Source: Kineosporia mesophila (GTDB lineage Bacteria > Actinomycetota > Actinomycetes > Actinomycetales > Kineosporiaceae). Taken from it: 64,000 bases of DNA. Location of the stretch: assembly GCF_021129235.1 (NCBI RefSeq), contig NZ_JAJOMA010000015.1, positions 140,719 through 204,718 of the forward strand, written 5' to 3'. A program made the translations under genes and the position numbers. Below the pieces are notes generated by a model, which was not told where the DNA came from, did no database searches, and worked only from the letters and a program-made list of their open reading frames with translations. This document shows, piece by piece, positions 30,692-39,403 of the stretch (position 1 is the stretch's first letter; each line of letters opens with the position of its first letter).

Positions 30692-32475
30692 GAACCCGGG
30701 GCGTCATCGCCGCGGCCCACCGCATCCTCGGCGCGGCCTGGTCGCAGGACCGGTCGCGGATCGTCGTCGCGGCCCTGCTGATGATCGGCGGGGCCCTGGC
30801 CGCACCGGCCCTGGCGGTCGCGCTGGCCTGGACCACCGGCCGGTTCCTGGCCGGTGACCGCGCCGGGGCCGCCGGGGCGGGTGCGGTGGTCGCGATCCTC
30901 GCCGTCATCACCCTGACCGCGGCCCATTTCGCCCACCTGTACTACTTCGAGATCTCCGAGCAGGCCGAGCTGGCGTTCGACCAGGAGCTCGCCGCGGCAT
31001 CGAACGGCACGGCCGGGGTGGCTCATCAGGAACGTCCCGAACAGGCCGACGCGCTCACCGTTCTGCAACGCGAGAGCCGCCAGTTCCAGGCCGGTCTGGA
31101 AGCACTGCTGAGCGCCCTCGGCCTGATACCGGCGATGTTGCTGACGGCGGTGCTGCTGGCCCGGGTGAACCCGGTGCTCCTGCTGCTGCCGCTGGCGGTG
31201 CTGCCCCCGCTGTTCACCGCCCGGGTCGCCGAGCGCATCACCGACCGCGGCCGCGGGGCCAGCAGCGAGGGAACCCGGCTGGCGCTGAACCTCTTTCATC
31301 TGGCCACCGCACCCCGGCACGGTGGTGAGCTACGCATCTTCGCACTGCGCGACGAGCTCGGCCGCCGGCACGAGCGCGCCTGGTCACAGGCCATGGGCCG
31401 GCTCTGGCGGGCACAGGCCCGGGCGGCGCTGGTGCGGGCCGCCGGGCAACTGGTCTTCATCGCCGCCTACGCGCTGGCCGTGCTGCTGGCGGTGCGCGCG
31501 AGCCTGGCCGGTGACCGGCCCCTGGGTGACGTGGTGCTGGTGATCGCCCTCGCCGTGCAGGTGAACGTCCAGGTGACCACCGCCGTCACGCTGTCCCAGA
31601 ACCTGAGCCGCATCGCCACCGCCCAGGACCGGCTGGAAGACCTCAAAGAGCTCGCTGCGCAAGACAGTCCGCGGCAGGAAGGCCACCCGGTCCCGGACCG
31701 CCTGACCCACGGCATCGACCTGGAGGCCGTCGGTTTCACCTACCCGGGTGCGACGTCACCGGTGCTGCACGACGTCAGCCTGCACCTGCCCGCCGGGCAC
31801 ACCGTTGCGGTGGTGGGGGAGAACGGTGCCGGGAAGTCCACCCTGGTCAAGCTTCTGCTGGGTCTGTACCGGCCGGACGCGGGCCGGATCACCGTCGACG
31901 GCACCGACCGGCGCGACCTGCCGACCCAGGACTGGAGAGAGCGCACCTCGGCCGGTTTCCAGGACTTCGTCCGTTACGAGTTCACCCTCGGCGACGCCGT
32001 CGGCGTGGGCGACCTGCCCCACCGGGACGACCCGGCCGCCGTCGGGGCGGCCCTGGACCGCGCCCGGGCCCTCGACGTGCTCACAGCGGTGCCGGACGGG
32101 GCGGCCACCCGGCTCGGCGCCTCCCACGACGGGTCCGACCTCTCCGGAGGACAGTGGCAGAAAGTGGCCACGGCCAGGGCCTTCATGCGACCTGACCCAC
32201 TGCTACTGGTACTCGACGAGCCGTCCTCGGCCCTGGACGCCGCGTCCGAGGACGCGCTGTTCGAGCAGTACGCCGTCACGGCCCGCCGGGTCGGCGAGGC
32301 GGTGGGAGCGGTGACCGTGCTGATCTCGCACCGTTTCTCCACGGTGCGTTCCGCCGACCTGATCGTGGTGCTCGGCCACGGCACGGTGGCCGAGTCCGGC
32401 ACCCACGAGGAGCTCATGGGTGCCGGCGGCACGTACGCGCAGCTCTACCGGCTCCAGTCGCACGCCTACCGATGA
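30688..32475 (+). CDS. ABC exporter half-transporter (second subunit)
   Basis: A 595-residue half-transporter with a membrane domain (about 1-320) and ATPase domain (about 345-590): Walker A VGENGAGKST, signature LSGGQWQKVATARAF, Walker B LLVLDEPSSALD, switch ISHRFSTVRSAD. ATG 30688 overlaps the stop of the first subunit (ATGA). The two subunits differ enough to be a heterodimer. Position after the two glycosyltransferases and the decarboxylase suggests export of their product, though a 204-base gap with a hairpin separates the two groups. Confidence 0.88.
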   Translation: MRTRGVIAAAHRILGAAWSQDRSRIVVAALLMIGGALAAPALAVALAWTTGRFLAGDRAGAAGAGAVVAILAVITLTAAHFAHLYYFEISEQAELAFDQELAAASNGTAGVAHQERPEQADALTVLQRESRQFQAGLEALLSALGLIPAMLLTAVLLARVNPVLLLLPLAVLPPLFTARVAERITDRGRGASSEGTRLALNLFHLATAPRHGGELRIFALRDELGRRHERAWSQAMGRLWRAQARAALVRAAGQLVFIAAYALAVLLAVRASLAGDRPLGDVVLVIALAVQVNVQVTTAVTLSQNLSRIATAQDRLEDLKELAAQDSPRQEGHPVPDRLTHGIDLEAVGFTYPGATSPVLHDVSLHLPAGHTVAVVGENGAGKSTLVKLLLGLYRPDAGRITVDGTDRRDLPTQDWRERTSAGFQDFVRYEFTLGDAVGVGDLPHRDDPAAVGAALDRARALDVLTAVPDGAATRLGASHDGSDLSGGQWQKVATARAFMRPDPLLLVLDEPSSALDAASEDALFEQYAVTARRVGEAVGAVTVLISHRFSTVRSADLIVVLGHGTVAESGTHEELMGAGGTYAQLYRLQSHAYR

Positions 32476-32482
32476 CGGGTGG

Positions 32483-33334
32483 TCAGAAACCGTGCCCGGG
32501 CGCCGGGAACGTGCCGGCCTTCACCTCGGCGGCGTAGGCGGCGGCGCCCTGGAGCAGCACACCGTGCAGGTCGGCGTACTGCTTCACGAACCGCGGCAGC
32601 CTGCCGGTGTTCAGGCCGAAGGCGTCCTGCCAGACCAGCACCTGGGCGTCGGTCTGGTTGCCCGCGCCGATCCCGATGGTCGGGATGCGCAGCTCGGCGG
32701 TGATCTTCGCGGCCACGTCGGCCGGGACCATCTCCATGAGCACCGCGAAGGCGCCGGCCTCCTGGGCGGCGAGGGCATCGTCCAGAATTCGGGAGGCATC
32801 CTCACCCCGTCCCTGGACCCGGTACCCACCCAGCACGTGCTCGTACTGAGGCGTGAAGCCGATGTGCGCACACACCGGAATGCCCCCGTCCACCAGCCGT
32901 TTGATCTGCGGGGCCATCGCGGCGCCGCCCTCGAGCTTGATCGCCGCGACCCCGGCCTCCTTCATGAACCGCGAGGCGGTGTCCCAGGCCTGCTCGGGGG
33001 AGCCCTGGTAGGAGCCGAACGGCAGGTCGCCCATCACCAGGGCCCGGGAGGCGCCCTGCACGACCGCGCGGGCCAGGGGGATCAGCTCGTCGACGGTGAT
33101 CGGCAGCGACGTGCGGTACCCGTAGACGTTGTTCGCGGCGGAGTCACCCACGAGCAGCACGTCGATGCCGGCCTCGTCGAAGACCTGGGCGGTGTACAGG
33201 TCGTACGCGGTGAGCATGGTGAACTTCTCGCCGCGGCGCTTCATCTCGAGAAGATGGTGCGTACGGACGCGCCGGGGCGCGGAGGGCTGCGGGGCGCCGG
33301 TGCCGTACGGGGCGGGTTCTTCGGTGTTCGTCAT
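32483..33334 (-). CDS. panB: 3-methyl-2-oxobutanoate hydroxymethyltransferase
   Basis: Catalyses transfer of a hydroxymethyl group from methylene-tetrahydrofolate to ketoisovalerate to give ketopantoate, the first step to pantothenate. At 283 residues it is of full length. Motifs are [33 protein letters not shown] (metal Asp), [21 protein letters not shown] and [16 protein letters not shown]. No panC or panD lies nearby. It follows the FadR-type regulator by 12 bases on the same strand, so it is probably co-transcribed with it, an unusual partner for a sugar-acid regulator. Confidence 0.93.
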   Translation of the reverse strand: MTNTEEPAPYGTGAPQPSAPRRVRTHHLLEMKRRGEKFTMLTAYDLYTAQVFDEAGIDVLLVGDSAANNVYGYRTSLPITVDELIPLARAVVQGASRALVMGDLPFGSYQGSPEQAWDTASRFMKEAGVAAIKLEGGAAMAPQIKRLVDGGIPVCAHIGFTPQYEHVLGGYRVQGRGEDASRILDDALAAQEAGAFAVLMEMVPADVAAKITAELRIPTIGIGAGNQTDAQVLVWQDAFGLNTGRLPRFVKQYADLHGVLLQGAAAYAAEVKAGTFPAPGHGF

Positions 33335-33346
33335 CAGTGTGGTCTT

Positions 33347-34081
33347 TCAGTCGTTGTCTTCGAGCGTGGGCAGCAGCCGCTCGGTGGCGCTGAGCATGTG
33401 CTGCCGCATCGCCTCGGCGGCGGCCAGCGGGTCGCGGGCCTCCAGGCCGGCGAGGATCGCGCGGTGCTCGGCCAGGGTGAGCCGGGCGTGGTCGACGTCG
33501 TTGAGGGCGCGTTCCACCCAGACCCGGATCAGGGAGCGCACGCTGTGCAGCATGTCGCGCAGCAGCACGTTGTCGGCCCCGGAGGCCAGCTCGTGGTGGA
33601 ACAGCATGTCGGCCGTGACGAACCGGTGGTAGTCGTGGAGGTTCTCCTCCATCGTCGCGACGTGGGCCGCCAGCGCCTTCAGTGACGTCTTCGGGGCCCG
33701 GGTGGCCGCGAGCAGCGCGGCCTGGGTCTCCAGGCCCTGCCGGACCTCGATCAGTTCCCTGGTCTTGTCCGAGCGCAGCAGGATGCCCCACGACAGGGTC
33801 TGGGGGAGCAGTTCCGACGTCCCGCCACTGAGATACGTGCCGGAGCCGGGACGCACCGTGACGATGCCGAGGATCTCCAGCGCCGCCAGGGCCTCCCGCA
33901 CGGCGGACCGGCCGACACCCATGTGCGTGGCGAGCTGACGCTCCGGTGGGAGACGGTCACCCTCGGCCAGTGAGCCGCTGCCGATGTAGTCGAGCAGCCG
34001 CCGGGTGACCTCGGCCATTGCCGTGGAGCTCTTGATCGTGCCCCCGAATGCGGCATCCAAGCTGCCTGAGTTGTCGCTCAC
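33347..34081 (-). CDS. GntR family regulator, FadR (FCD) type
   Basis: A 244-residue regulator. The N-terminal winged helix has GDRLPPERQLATHMGVGRSA and REALAALEILGIVTVRPGSG; the C-terminal FCD domain has FHHELASGADN and LAEHRAILAGLEARDP with the metal-binding His positions. FCD members usually sense sugar acids or other carboxylates. GTG 34081 is preferred, because the winged helix already needs SSTAMAEVTRRLLDYI and the operator lies just upstream. It is divergent from the MFS/erythrulose operon, which it probably represses until the sugar acid is present. Confidence 0.88.
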   Translation of the reverse strand: MSDNSGSLDAAFGGTIKSSTAMAEVTRRLLDYIGSGSLAEGDRLPPERQLATHMGVGRSAVREALAALEILGIVTVRPGSGTYLSGGTSELLPQTLSWGILLRSDKTRELIEVRQGLETQAALLAATRAPKTSLKALAAHVATMEENLHDYHRFVTADMLFHHELASGADNVLLRDMLHSVRSLIRVWVERALNDVDHARLTLAEHRAILAGLEARDPLAAAEAMRQHMLSATERLLPTLEDND

Positions 34082-34100
34082 GCACAGCAGGTTAGCAACC

Positions 34101-34138
34101 GGTCCACCAAAATTGGTCAACCGGTTGACAGGTGGACC
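34101..34138. promoter_or_regulatory. FadR-type operator cluster
   Basis: A perfect 14-bp palindrome GTCAACCGGTTGAC (34116-34129) lies between GGTCCACC (34101-34108) and its exact inverse GGTGGACC (34131-34138). GGTnnACC-type cores match known FadR-subfamily operators (T-GGT-nn-ACC-A). It sits between the divergent regulator and MFS gene, 20 bases from the regulator start, suited to autoregulation and operon control. Confidence 0.8.
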
Positions 34139-34206
34139 AATCACGATGACGATGGCGAGGAACGCAGACGCCCCGCCCCCCTGTGTCCTCGAAGGAGAGG
34201 CCCCCG

Positions 34207-35589
34207 ATGACGACGACGTCGTTCGAAGAGTCGCAAAGCGACGTGGCTAAGTCAGCCATCAAAAAGGTGACGACCCGGCTGGTGCCGTTCGTCGCGCTGA
34301 TGTTCTTCATCAACTACCTGGACCGCTCCGCGATCAGCTTCGCGGGCCCCAACGGCATGGAAGCGGACCTGGGCCTGACCGCCGCCCAGTACGGATTATC
34401 GGCGGGCATCTTCTTCGTCGGGTACATCCTGCTCGAAGTGCCCAGCAACATGGCCCTGCACCGGTTCGGCGCCCGGGTCTGGCTGGCCCGGATCATGGTC
34501 ACGTGGGGCATCGTCGCGGTGCTCTTCACGTTCGTGCAGTCGTACACCCAGCTCTCCTGGCTGCGGTTCGCCCTGGGGATCGCCGAGGCCGGGTTCTTCC
34601 CCGGCGCGATCCTCTACCTGAGCCTGTGGGTCCCGTCCCGCTACCGCGCCCGCACCCTGGGCTTCTTCTACCTGGCCCAGCCCCTCACCAACGTCATCGG
34701 CGCCCCGATCGCGGGCTGGCTGATGACGCACGACGGGGCCTTCTTCGGCCTCGAGGGCTGGCGCTTCATGTTCCTCGGCGTCGGTGCCCCGGCCGTGATC
34801 GTCGGCCTGATCGCGTTCTTCTACCTGCCGGACTCCCCGAAGCAGGCGAAGTGGCTGACCGACGACGAACGGAACTGGCTCACCACGGCCCTGGCCACGG
34901 AGGCCGCGACCAAGGAGGGGGCCGAGTCCGGGAAGGAGTCGGGCCACTCGCTGGACGCCCTCAAGGCCGCCTTCACCAACGGCCGGGTGTGGGTGCTGAG
35001 CCTGATCTACTTCGGCTTCATCTACGGCCTGTACACGCTCGCGTTCTTCCTGCCGACCATCATCGGAGACTTCCAGGAGCAGTACGACGTCAAGTTCGGC
35101 CTGGTCGAGAAGGGCCTGATCACGGCCATTCCGTACGTGCCGGCCGCGATCGTGCTCTATCTGGTCTCCCGGCACGCCGGCCGGGTCGGGGTGAGGACGA
35201 TCCACATCGCGCTGCCGGCCTTCACCGGCGCCGTGAGTGTGCCGCTGGCCCTGTTCGCCGGCTCTCCCCAGCTCACGATCGCCTGCATCGCCGTCACGGC
35301 CTGCTCGATCTTCGCTGCGCTGCCGAACTTCTGGACCGTGCCGACGCAGTTCCTCACCGGTGCCGCCGCGGCCGCCGGTATCGCCCTGATCAACACCTGG
35401 GGCAACCTGGCCGGTTTCGCCGCCCCGTACGTGACCGGATGGATCCGCGACGCGAACGACGGCGACATGAAGCTGGCGATGTTCGTGGTCGGCGCGGCGA
35501 TGCTCATGTCCTGCCTGCTGATGCTGGCACTGGCCCGCAGCGGCCGGGTGGAGACCTCCGACCGCGTCGAGGTCCCGGTCGGGCACTGA
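34207..35589 (+). CDS. MFS transporter, anion:cation symporter (ACS) type; likely sugar-acid importer
   Basis: A 460-residue transporter with 12 helices. NYLDRSAISFAGP in helix 1, GYILLEVPSNMALHRFGAR and SRYRARTLGFFYLAQPL are signatures of the ACS family, whose members import glucarate, galactonate, tartrate and similar acids with protons. ATG 34207 has AAGGAGAGG 8 bases upstream. It is the first gene of a run ending with a D-apionate-oxidoisomerase-like enzyme, so D-apionate is the proposed cargo. Confidence 0.88.
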   Translation: MTTTSFEESQSDVAKSAIKKVTTRLVPFVALMFFINYLDRSAISFAGPNGMEADLGLTAAQYGLSAGIFFVGYILLEVPSNMALHRFGARVWLARIMVTWGIVAVLFTFVQSYTQLSWLRFALGIAEAGFFPGAILYLSLWVPSRYRARTLGFFYLAQPLTNVIGAPIAGWLMTHDGAFFGLEGWRFMFLGVGAPAVIVGLIAFFYLPDSPKQAKWLTDDERNWLTTALATEAATKEGAESGKESGHSLDALKAAFTNGRVWVLSLIYFGFIYGLYTLAFFLPTIIGDFQEQYDVKFGLVEKGLITAIPYVPAAIVLYLVSRHAGRVGVRTIHIALPAFTGAVSVPLALFAGSPQLTIACIAVTACSIFAALPNFWTVPTQFLTGAAAAAGIALINTWGNLAGFAAPYVTGWIRDANDGDMKLAMFVVGAAMLMSCLLMLALARSGRVETSDRVEVPVGH

Positions 35590-35635
35590 GCCCCTCCCCG
35601 CACACCGACTTTTCGCTACCCCGGAGGAAACTGCA

Positions 35636-37375
35636 ATGACGCGCCTGATCAACGATCCGGCGGCCTTCGCCGACGAGATGACCGAGGGCTTCGTGGCCGC
35701 GCACGCCGACCGGGTGTGCGCCGTGCCCGGTGGCGTGGTCCGGGCCACCGAGGTCCCGGCCGGTCAGGTGGCCGTCGTGGTCGGTGGCGGGTCGGGTCAC
35801 TACCCCGCCTTCGCGGGACTGGTCGGTGCGGGGCTGGCCGACGGTGCCGTGCTCGGCAACGTGTTCGCCTCCCCGTCGGCGCAACAGGTGGTGAGTGTGG
35901 GCAGGGCGACCGAGCGGGGTGGCGGCATCCTGCTCAGCTACGGCAACTACGCCGGTGACTGCCTGAACTTCGACGCCGCGCAGGAACGTCTGCGGGACAG
36001 CGGTATCGAGGTTCGGACCGTGCGGGTGACCGACGACATCTGCAGCGCGCCGATCAGCGAGCGCGGTAAGCGCCGGGGCATCGCGGGCGACCTGGTGGTC
36101 TTCAAGACCGCCGGGGCGGCCGCCGCGCAGGGCCTGCCCCTGGAGCAGGTGACGCAGCTGGCGCAGCGGGCCAACGACCGCACCCGCAGCATCGGGGTCG
36201 CGTTCTCCGGCTGCACCCTGCCCGGTGCCTCCCAGCCGCTGTTCACCGTTCCCGAGGGCCGGATGGCCGTCGGGCTGGGCATCCACGGCGAGCCGGGCCT
36301 GGACGAGGTCGACCTGCCCACGGCCGACGGGCTGGCCCAGCTCCTGGTCGAGCGGCTGCTCGCCGAACTGCCCGAGGGCGTCGAGCGGAACAGCCACGCC
36401 GCCGTCCTTCTCAACGGGCTCGGCACGGTCAAGCACGAAGAGCTCTTCGTGGTCTACCGCAAGATCAGCCAGTTGCTGGAGGACGCCGGGGTCAGCGTGG
36501 TTGCCCCCGAGGTCGGGGAGCTGTGCACCAGTTTCGACATGGCCGGCGTCTCCCTGACGCTGACCTGGCTGGACCCCGAGCTGGAAGACCTCTGGCTCGC
36601 CCCGGCCGACAGCCCGGCGTTCCGGCGGGGCACCCTCTCCCCGCGACCGCGCCGGGCCGGCCTGACCGCAGCGACCCCGGAGGCCGAGGAGATCCCGCCG
36701 GCCACGGACGGGTCCAAGGCGGCGGCCGGGCTTCTCGTCGAGCTGCTGAGCGCGGTCGAGGCCACGATCGAGACGAACGTCGAGGAGCTGGGCCGCATCG
36801 ACGCGGTCGCCGGTGACGGTGACCACGGCATCGGTATGCAGCGCGGCGCCAGGGCGGCGGCCGCGGCCGGCCGCGCGGCGTACTCCCGGGGCGCCGGCGC
36901 CGGTTCGGTGCTGACGGTCGCGGGTGACGCCTGGGCCGACAAGGCCGGTGGCACCTCCGGCGCGCTGTGGGGAATGGCCCTGCGCCGCATGGGGATCCGC
37001 CTCGGCGACCAGGCCGGCCCGACCGCTGCGACCGTCGCCCAGGCCCTGCACGAGGCCCGCACGGCGATCACCGAGACCGGCGGCGCCCGGCTCGGCGACA
37101 AGACCCTGGTCGACGTCCTCATCCCGCTGGACGAGACCTACCGGCGAACCGTCGATTCCGGGTCCGGCGGGATCGAGGCGGCGGCCATCGCCGCCGCGGA
37201 GGGAGAGAAGGCCGCCGCCGCGACCAGCGACCTGCTGCCCAGGACCGGCCGGGCCCGGCCGCACGCCGAGCGCAGCCTCGGCACCCCCGACGCCGGGGCC
37301 GTCTCGCTCAGCCTGGTGGCCCGGACCGTTCACACCACCCTCAGCACCGTACTCAGCACCACAACCGGAAGGTGA
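35636..37375 (+). CDS. lerK: DhaK-DhaL fusion kinase, likely L-erythrulose 1-kinase
   Basis: A 579-residue ATP-dependent ketose kinase. The DhaK domain (residues 1-330) has [15 protein letters not shown] and GIHGEPG with His217, which forms the hemiaminal to the ketone. The DhaL domain (about 360-575) has [15 protein letters not shown] with the metal-binding Asp residues and [12 protein letters not shown]. Family members phosphorylate dihydroxyacetone; fusion forms in actinobacteria include L- and D-erythrulose kinases. The neighbours (TIM-like and RpiB-like isomerases) fit a C4 ketose. The symbol follows by context and is not proven. GGAGG precedes ATG 35636. Confidence 0.8.
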   Translation: MTRLINDPAAFADEMTEGFVAAHADRVCAVPGGVVRATEVPAGQVAVVVGGGSGHYPAFAGLVGAGLADGAVLGNVFASPSAQQVVSVGRATERGGGILLSYGNYAGDCLNFDAAQERLRDSGIEVRTVRVTDDICSAPISERGKRRGIAGDLVVFKTAGAAAAQGLPLEQVTQLAQRANDRTRSIGVAFSGCTLPGASQPLFTVPEGRMAVGLGIHGEPGLDEVDLPTADGLAQLLVERLLAELPEGVERNSHAAVLLNGLGTVKHEELFVVYRKISQLLEDAGVSVVAPEVGELCTSFDMAGVSLTLTWLDPELEDLWLAPADSPAFRRGTLSPRPRRAGLTAATPEAEEIPPATDGSKAAAGLLVELLSAVEATIETNVEELGRIDAVAGDGDHGIGMQRGARAAAAAGRAAYSRGAGAGSVLTVAGDAWADKAGGTSGALWGMALRRMGIRLGDQAGPTAATVAQALHEARTAITETGGARLGDKTLVDVLIPLDETYRRTVDSGSGGIEAAAIAAAEGEKAAAATSDLLPRTGRARPHAERSLGTPDAGAVSLSLVARTVHTTLSTVLSTTTGR

Positions 37376-37383
37376 ACCCCAGC

Positions 37384-37845
37384 ATGAGCAAGCTCCGTAT
37401 CGTCGTCGGCGCGGACGAGGCCGGTTTCGACTACAAGGAGGCGCTCAAGGCCGACCTCCAGGCCAGCGACCAGGTGATCGAGGTCGTCGACGTCGCCGCC
37501 GACCGCGACAACCCCTACCCCGACGTGGCCATCGCCGCGGCCGAGCTGATCGCGGCGGGCAAGGCCGACCGGGCCCTCCTGGTCTGCGGCACCGGCCTGG
37601 GCGTGGCCATCGCGGCCAACAAGGTGCCCGGCATCCGCGCCGTCACCGCGCACGACAGCTTCTCGGTGGAGCGCTCGATCCTGAGCAACAACGCCCAGGT
37701 ACTGACCTTCGGCCAGCGTGTCGTCGGCCTGGAGCTGGCCCGCCGCCTGGCCCGGGAGTGGCTGACGTACGAGTTCGACGACTCCTCGGCCTCGGCCGGC
37801 AAGGTCAGCCGGATCTCCGCCTACGAGGACGCCCAGGCCCAATGA
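37384..37845 (+). CDS. derI: RpiB/LacAB-family isomerase, likely D-erythrulose-4-phosphate isomerase
   Basis: A 153-residue sugar-phosphate isomerase. It has [39 protein letters not shown], the active-site [16 protein letters not shown] with Cys68 and [14 protein letters not shown] with His90, and the C-terminal [14 protein letters not shown]. In erythritol/threitol pathways an RpiB-like enzyme converts D-erythrulose 4-phosphate to D-erythrose 4-phosphate (DerI/EryI). The operon context favours that over ribose 5-phosphate. It ends with the ATGA overlap to the next gene. Confidence 0.8.
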   Translation: MSKLRIVVGADEAGFDYKEALKADLQASDQVIEVVDVAADRDNPYPDVAIAAAELIAAGKADRALLVCGTGLGVAIAANKVPGIRAVTAHDSFSVERSILSNNAQVLTFGQRVVGLELARRLAREWLTYEFDDSSASAGKVSRISAYEDAQAQ

Positions 37846-38603
37846 GCACCACCTTCGGCGTGAGCCTCAAGATGTACCTGGGCTACGACCAGACACTGCG
37901 CTGGTGCCGGGACGTCGCCCGCCTGTGCGGCGACCACCCGCTGCTCACGGACAAGGGCGGAAAGCTTTTCGTCGCACCGAGTTTCCCGGCGATCCCGGCC
38001 GCTCGCGAGATCTTCCGCGGCACCTCGATCGCGGTCGGTGCGCAGAACCTGGCGCAGGCCGACACCGGTGCCCACACCGGTGAGGTCGGCGGTCCGCTGC
38101 TGCGGGAGGCCGGCGCCCAGTACGTCGAGGTCGGTCACGCCGAGCGGCGCCGGATGTACGGCGAGGACGAGGGCGTGGTGGCCGGCAAGACGGCCGCCGC
38201 GTTGCGCAACGGGCTGGTGCCGGTGCTGTGCATCGGTGAGCCCGAGCCGGTGGACTCCTGCGCGGCGGCCACCGAGTGCGTGCGTCAGCTGTTCACCGCC
38301 CTGCAGGTGAGCGACCGCAAGGCGCTCGGGGGCCGGATAGTGGTCGCTTACGAGCCGATCTGGGCGATCGGTGCCGCGGAACCGGCGGGCGAGGAGCACA
38401 TCCGCACGGTGTGCACCGCGCTGCGTGAGGCCGTGGCCGCCCGTCACGCGCACCCCGACAGCAGCGTCATCTACGGCGGCAGCGCGGGCCCGGGCCTGTA
38501 CGGGCTGATCGCCGGGGCCGCGGACGGCGTGTTCCTGGGGCGGTTCGCCCATGACCCGCAGGCCCTGAAAGCCGTGCTGGACGAAGGGACGGCAGCAGCA
38601 TGA
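37842..38603 (+). CDS. lerI: Triosephosphate-isomerase-like enzyme, likely L-erythrulose-1-phosphate isomerase
   Basis: A 253-residue TIM barrel that keeps the catalytic set: Lys10 (SLKMYLG in place of NWKMN), His99 in [10 protein letters not shown] and Glu171 in [10 protein letters not shown], with the phosphate loop [10 protein letters not shown]. The changes near the lysine separate it from glycolytic TpiA. Such paralogs (LerI/EryH) interconvert L-erythrulose 1-phosphate and D-erythrulose 4-phosphate. Both ends overlap neighbours by ATGA, so it is strictly part of the operon. Confidence 0.82.
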   Translation: MSTTFGVSLKMYLGYDQTLRWCRDVARLCGDHPLLTDKGGKLFVAPSFPAIPAAREIFRGTSIAVGAQNLAQADTGAHTGEVGGPLLREAGAQYVEVGHAERRRMYGEDEGVVAGKTAAALRNGLVPVLCIGEPEPVDSCAAATECVRQLFTALQVSDRKALGGRIVVAYEPIWAIGAAEPAGEEHIRTVCTALREAVAARHAHPDSSVIYGGSAGPGLYGLIAGAADGVFLGRFAHDPQALKAVLDEGTAAA

Positions 38604-39403
38604 CGATCGGCCTGAGCACGTACTCGTTCTTCTGGCAGTGGCACGCCGAGACCGCCCCGAACCCCATCGGGCTGGACGGGATGGTCGAGAAGACAGCCGA
38701 TCTCGGGGTCGGCCTGCTCCAGATCTGCGACTACCCGCAGATCGAGAGCTACACCGACGCCCAGCTGAAGGCCCTCAAGGCCCTCGGCGACAGCCGGGGC
38801 GTCGCGTTCGAGCTGGGCACCCGCGGGGTCACCCCCGAGCACCTGGCGCTGTACCTGCGGCTGGCCCAGGCGCTCGACGTCACGCTGGTGCGCAGCATGT
38901 TCTACTCGGCCACCTCCCGGCCCACACCGGAGCAGGCCGGGCGGATGCTGAAGGACGCCGTTCCCACCTACGAGCGGGCGGGTGTCACGATCGCGCTGGA
39001 GACCTACGAGCAGGTGCCGACCGCCACCCTGGTCGACGTCGTCACCGCCGTGGGGTCACCGAACCTGGGCATCTGCCTGGACCCGGCCAACTGCGTGGCC
39101 GCCCTCGAGCACCCGGACGACGTGGTGCGCCGCACCGCCGCCCTGGTGAAGAACATTCACGTCAAGGACTTCTCCTTCAGCCGCAAGGACGGCTGGGTCG
39201 GCTTCACGCTGGCCGGGATTCCCCTGGGAGAAGGCCTTCTCGACTACCACGGCCTGATCGCCGCGGTGCGCCCGGACGAGCAGGGCATCCACCAGATCAT
39301 CGAGCACTGGGTGCCCTGGCAGGGCGACAGCGCCACCACCTGCGATCTCGAAGACCGCTGGACCGTATCCAACCTGGAAACCCTGAGGAGTTACCGCAAA
39401 TGA
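38600..39403 (+). CDS. oiaC: Xylose-isomerase-like TIM barrel, likely 3-oxoisoapionate decarboxylase
   Basis: A 267-residue AP-endonuclease-2-type barrel (sugar phosphate isomerase/epimerase fold). Metal ligands are visible as Glu134 (ALETYE), Asp161 (ICLDPAN), His187 (NIHVKDF) and Glu235 (IIEHWVP). The start GLSTYSFFWQW and the tail GIPLGEGLLDYHGL match my memory of OiaC, which turns 3-oxoisoapionate into L-erythrulose plus CO2. It sits between LerI-like and ApnO-like genes with ATGA overlaps on both sides. A hydroxypyruvate-isomerase-like role is the main alternative. Confidence 0.68.
   Translation: MTIGLSTYSFFWQWHAETAPNPIGLDGMVEKTADLGVGLLQICDYPQIESYTDAQLKALKALGDSRGVAFELGTRGVTPEHLALYLRLAQALDVTLVRSMFYSATSRPTPEQAGRMLKDAVPTYERAGVTIALETYEQVPTATLVDVVTAVGSPNLGICLDPANCVAALEHPDDVVRRTAALVKNIHVKDFSFSRKDGWVGFTLAGIPLGEGLLDYHGLIAAVRPDEQGIHQIIEHWVPWQGDSATTCDLEDRWTVSNLETLRSYRK

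Noticed and set aside
37381..38600. Alternative long plus-strand frames through the isomerase genes
   Set aside because: They give Arg/Pro-rich products; the RpiB- and TIM-like frames carry all catalytic motifs.
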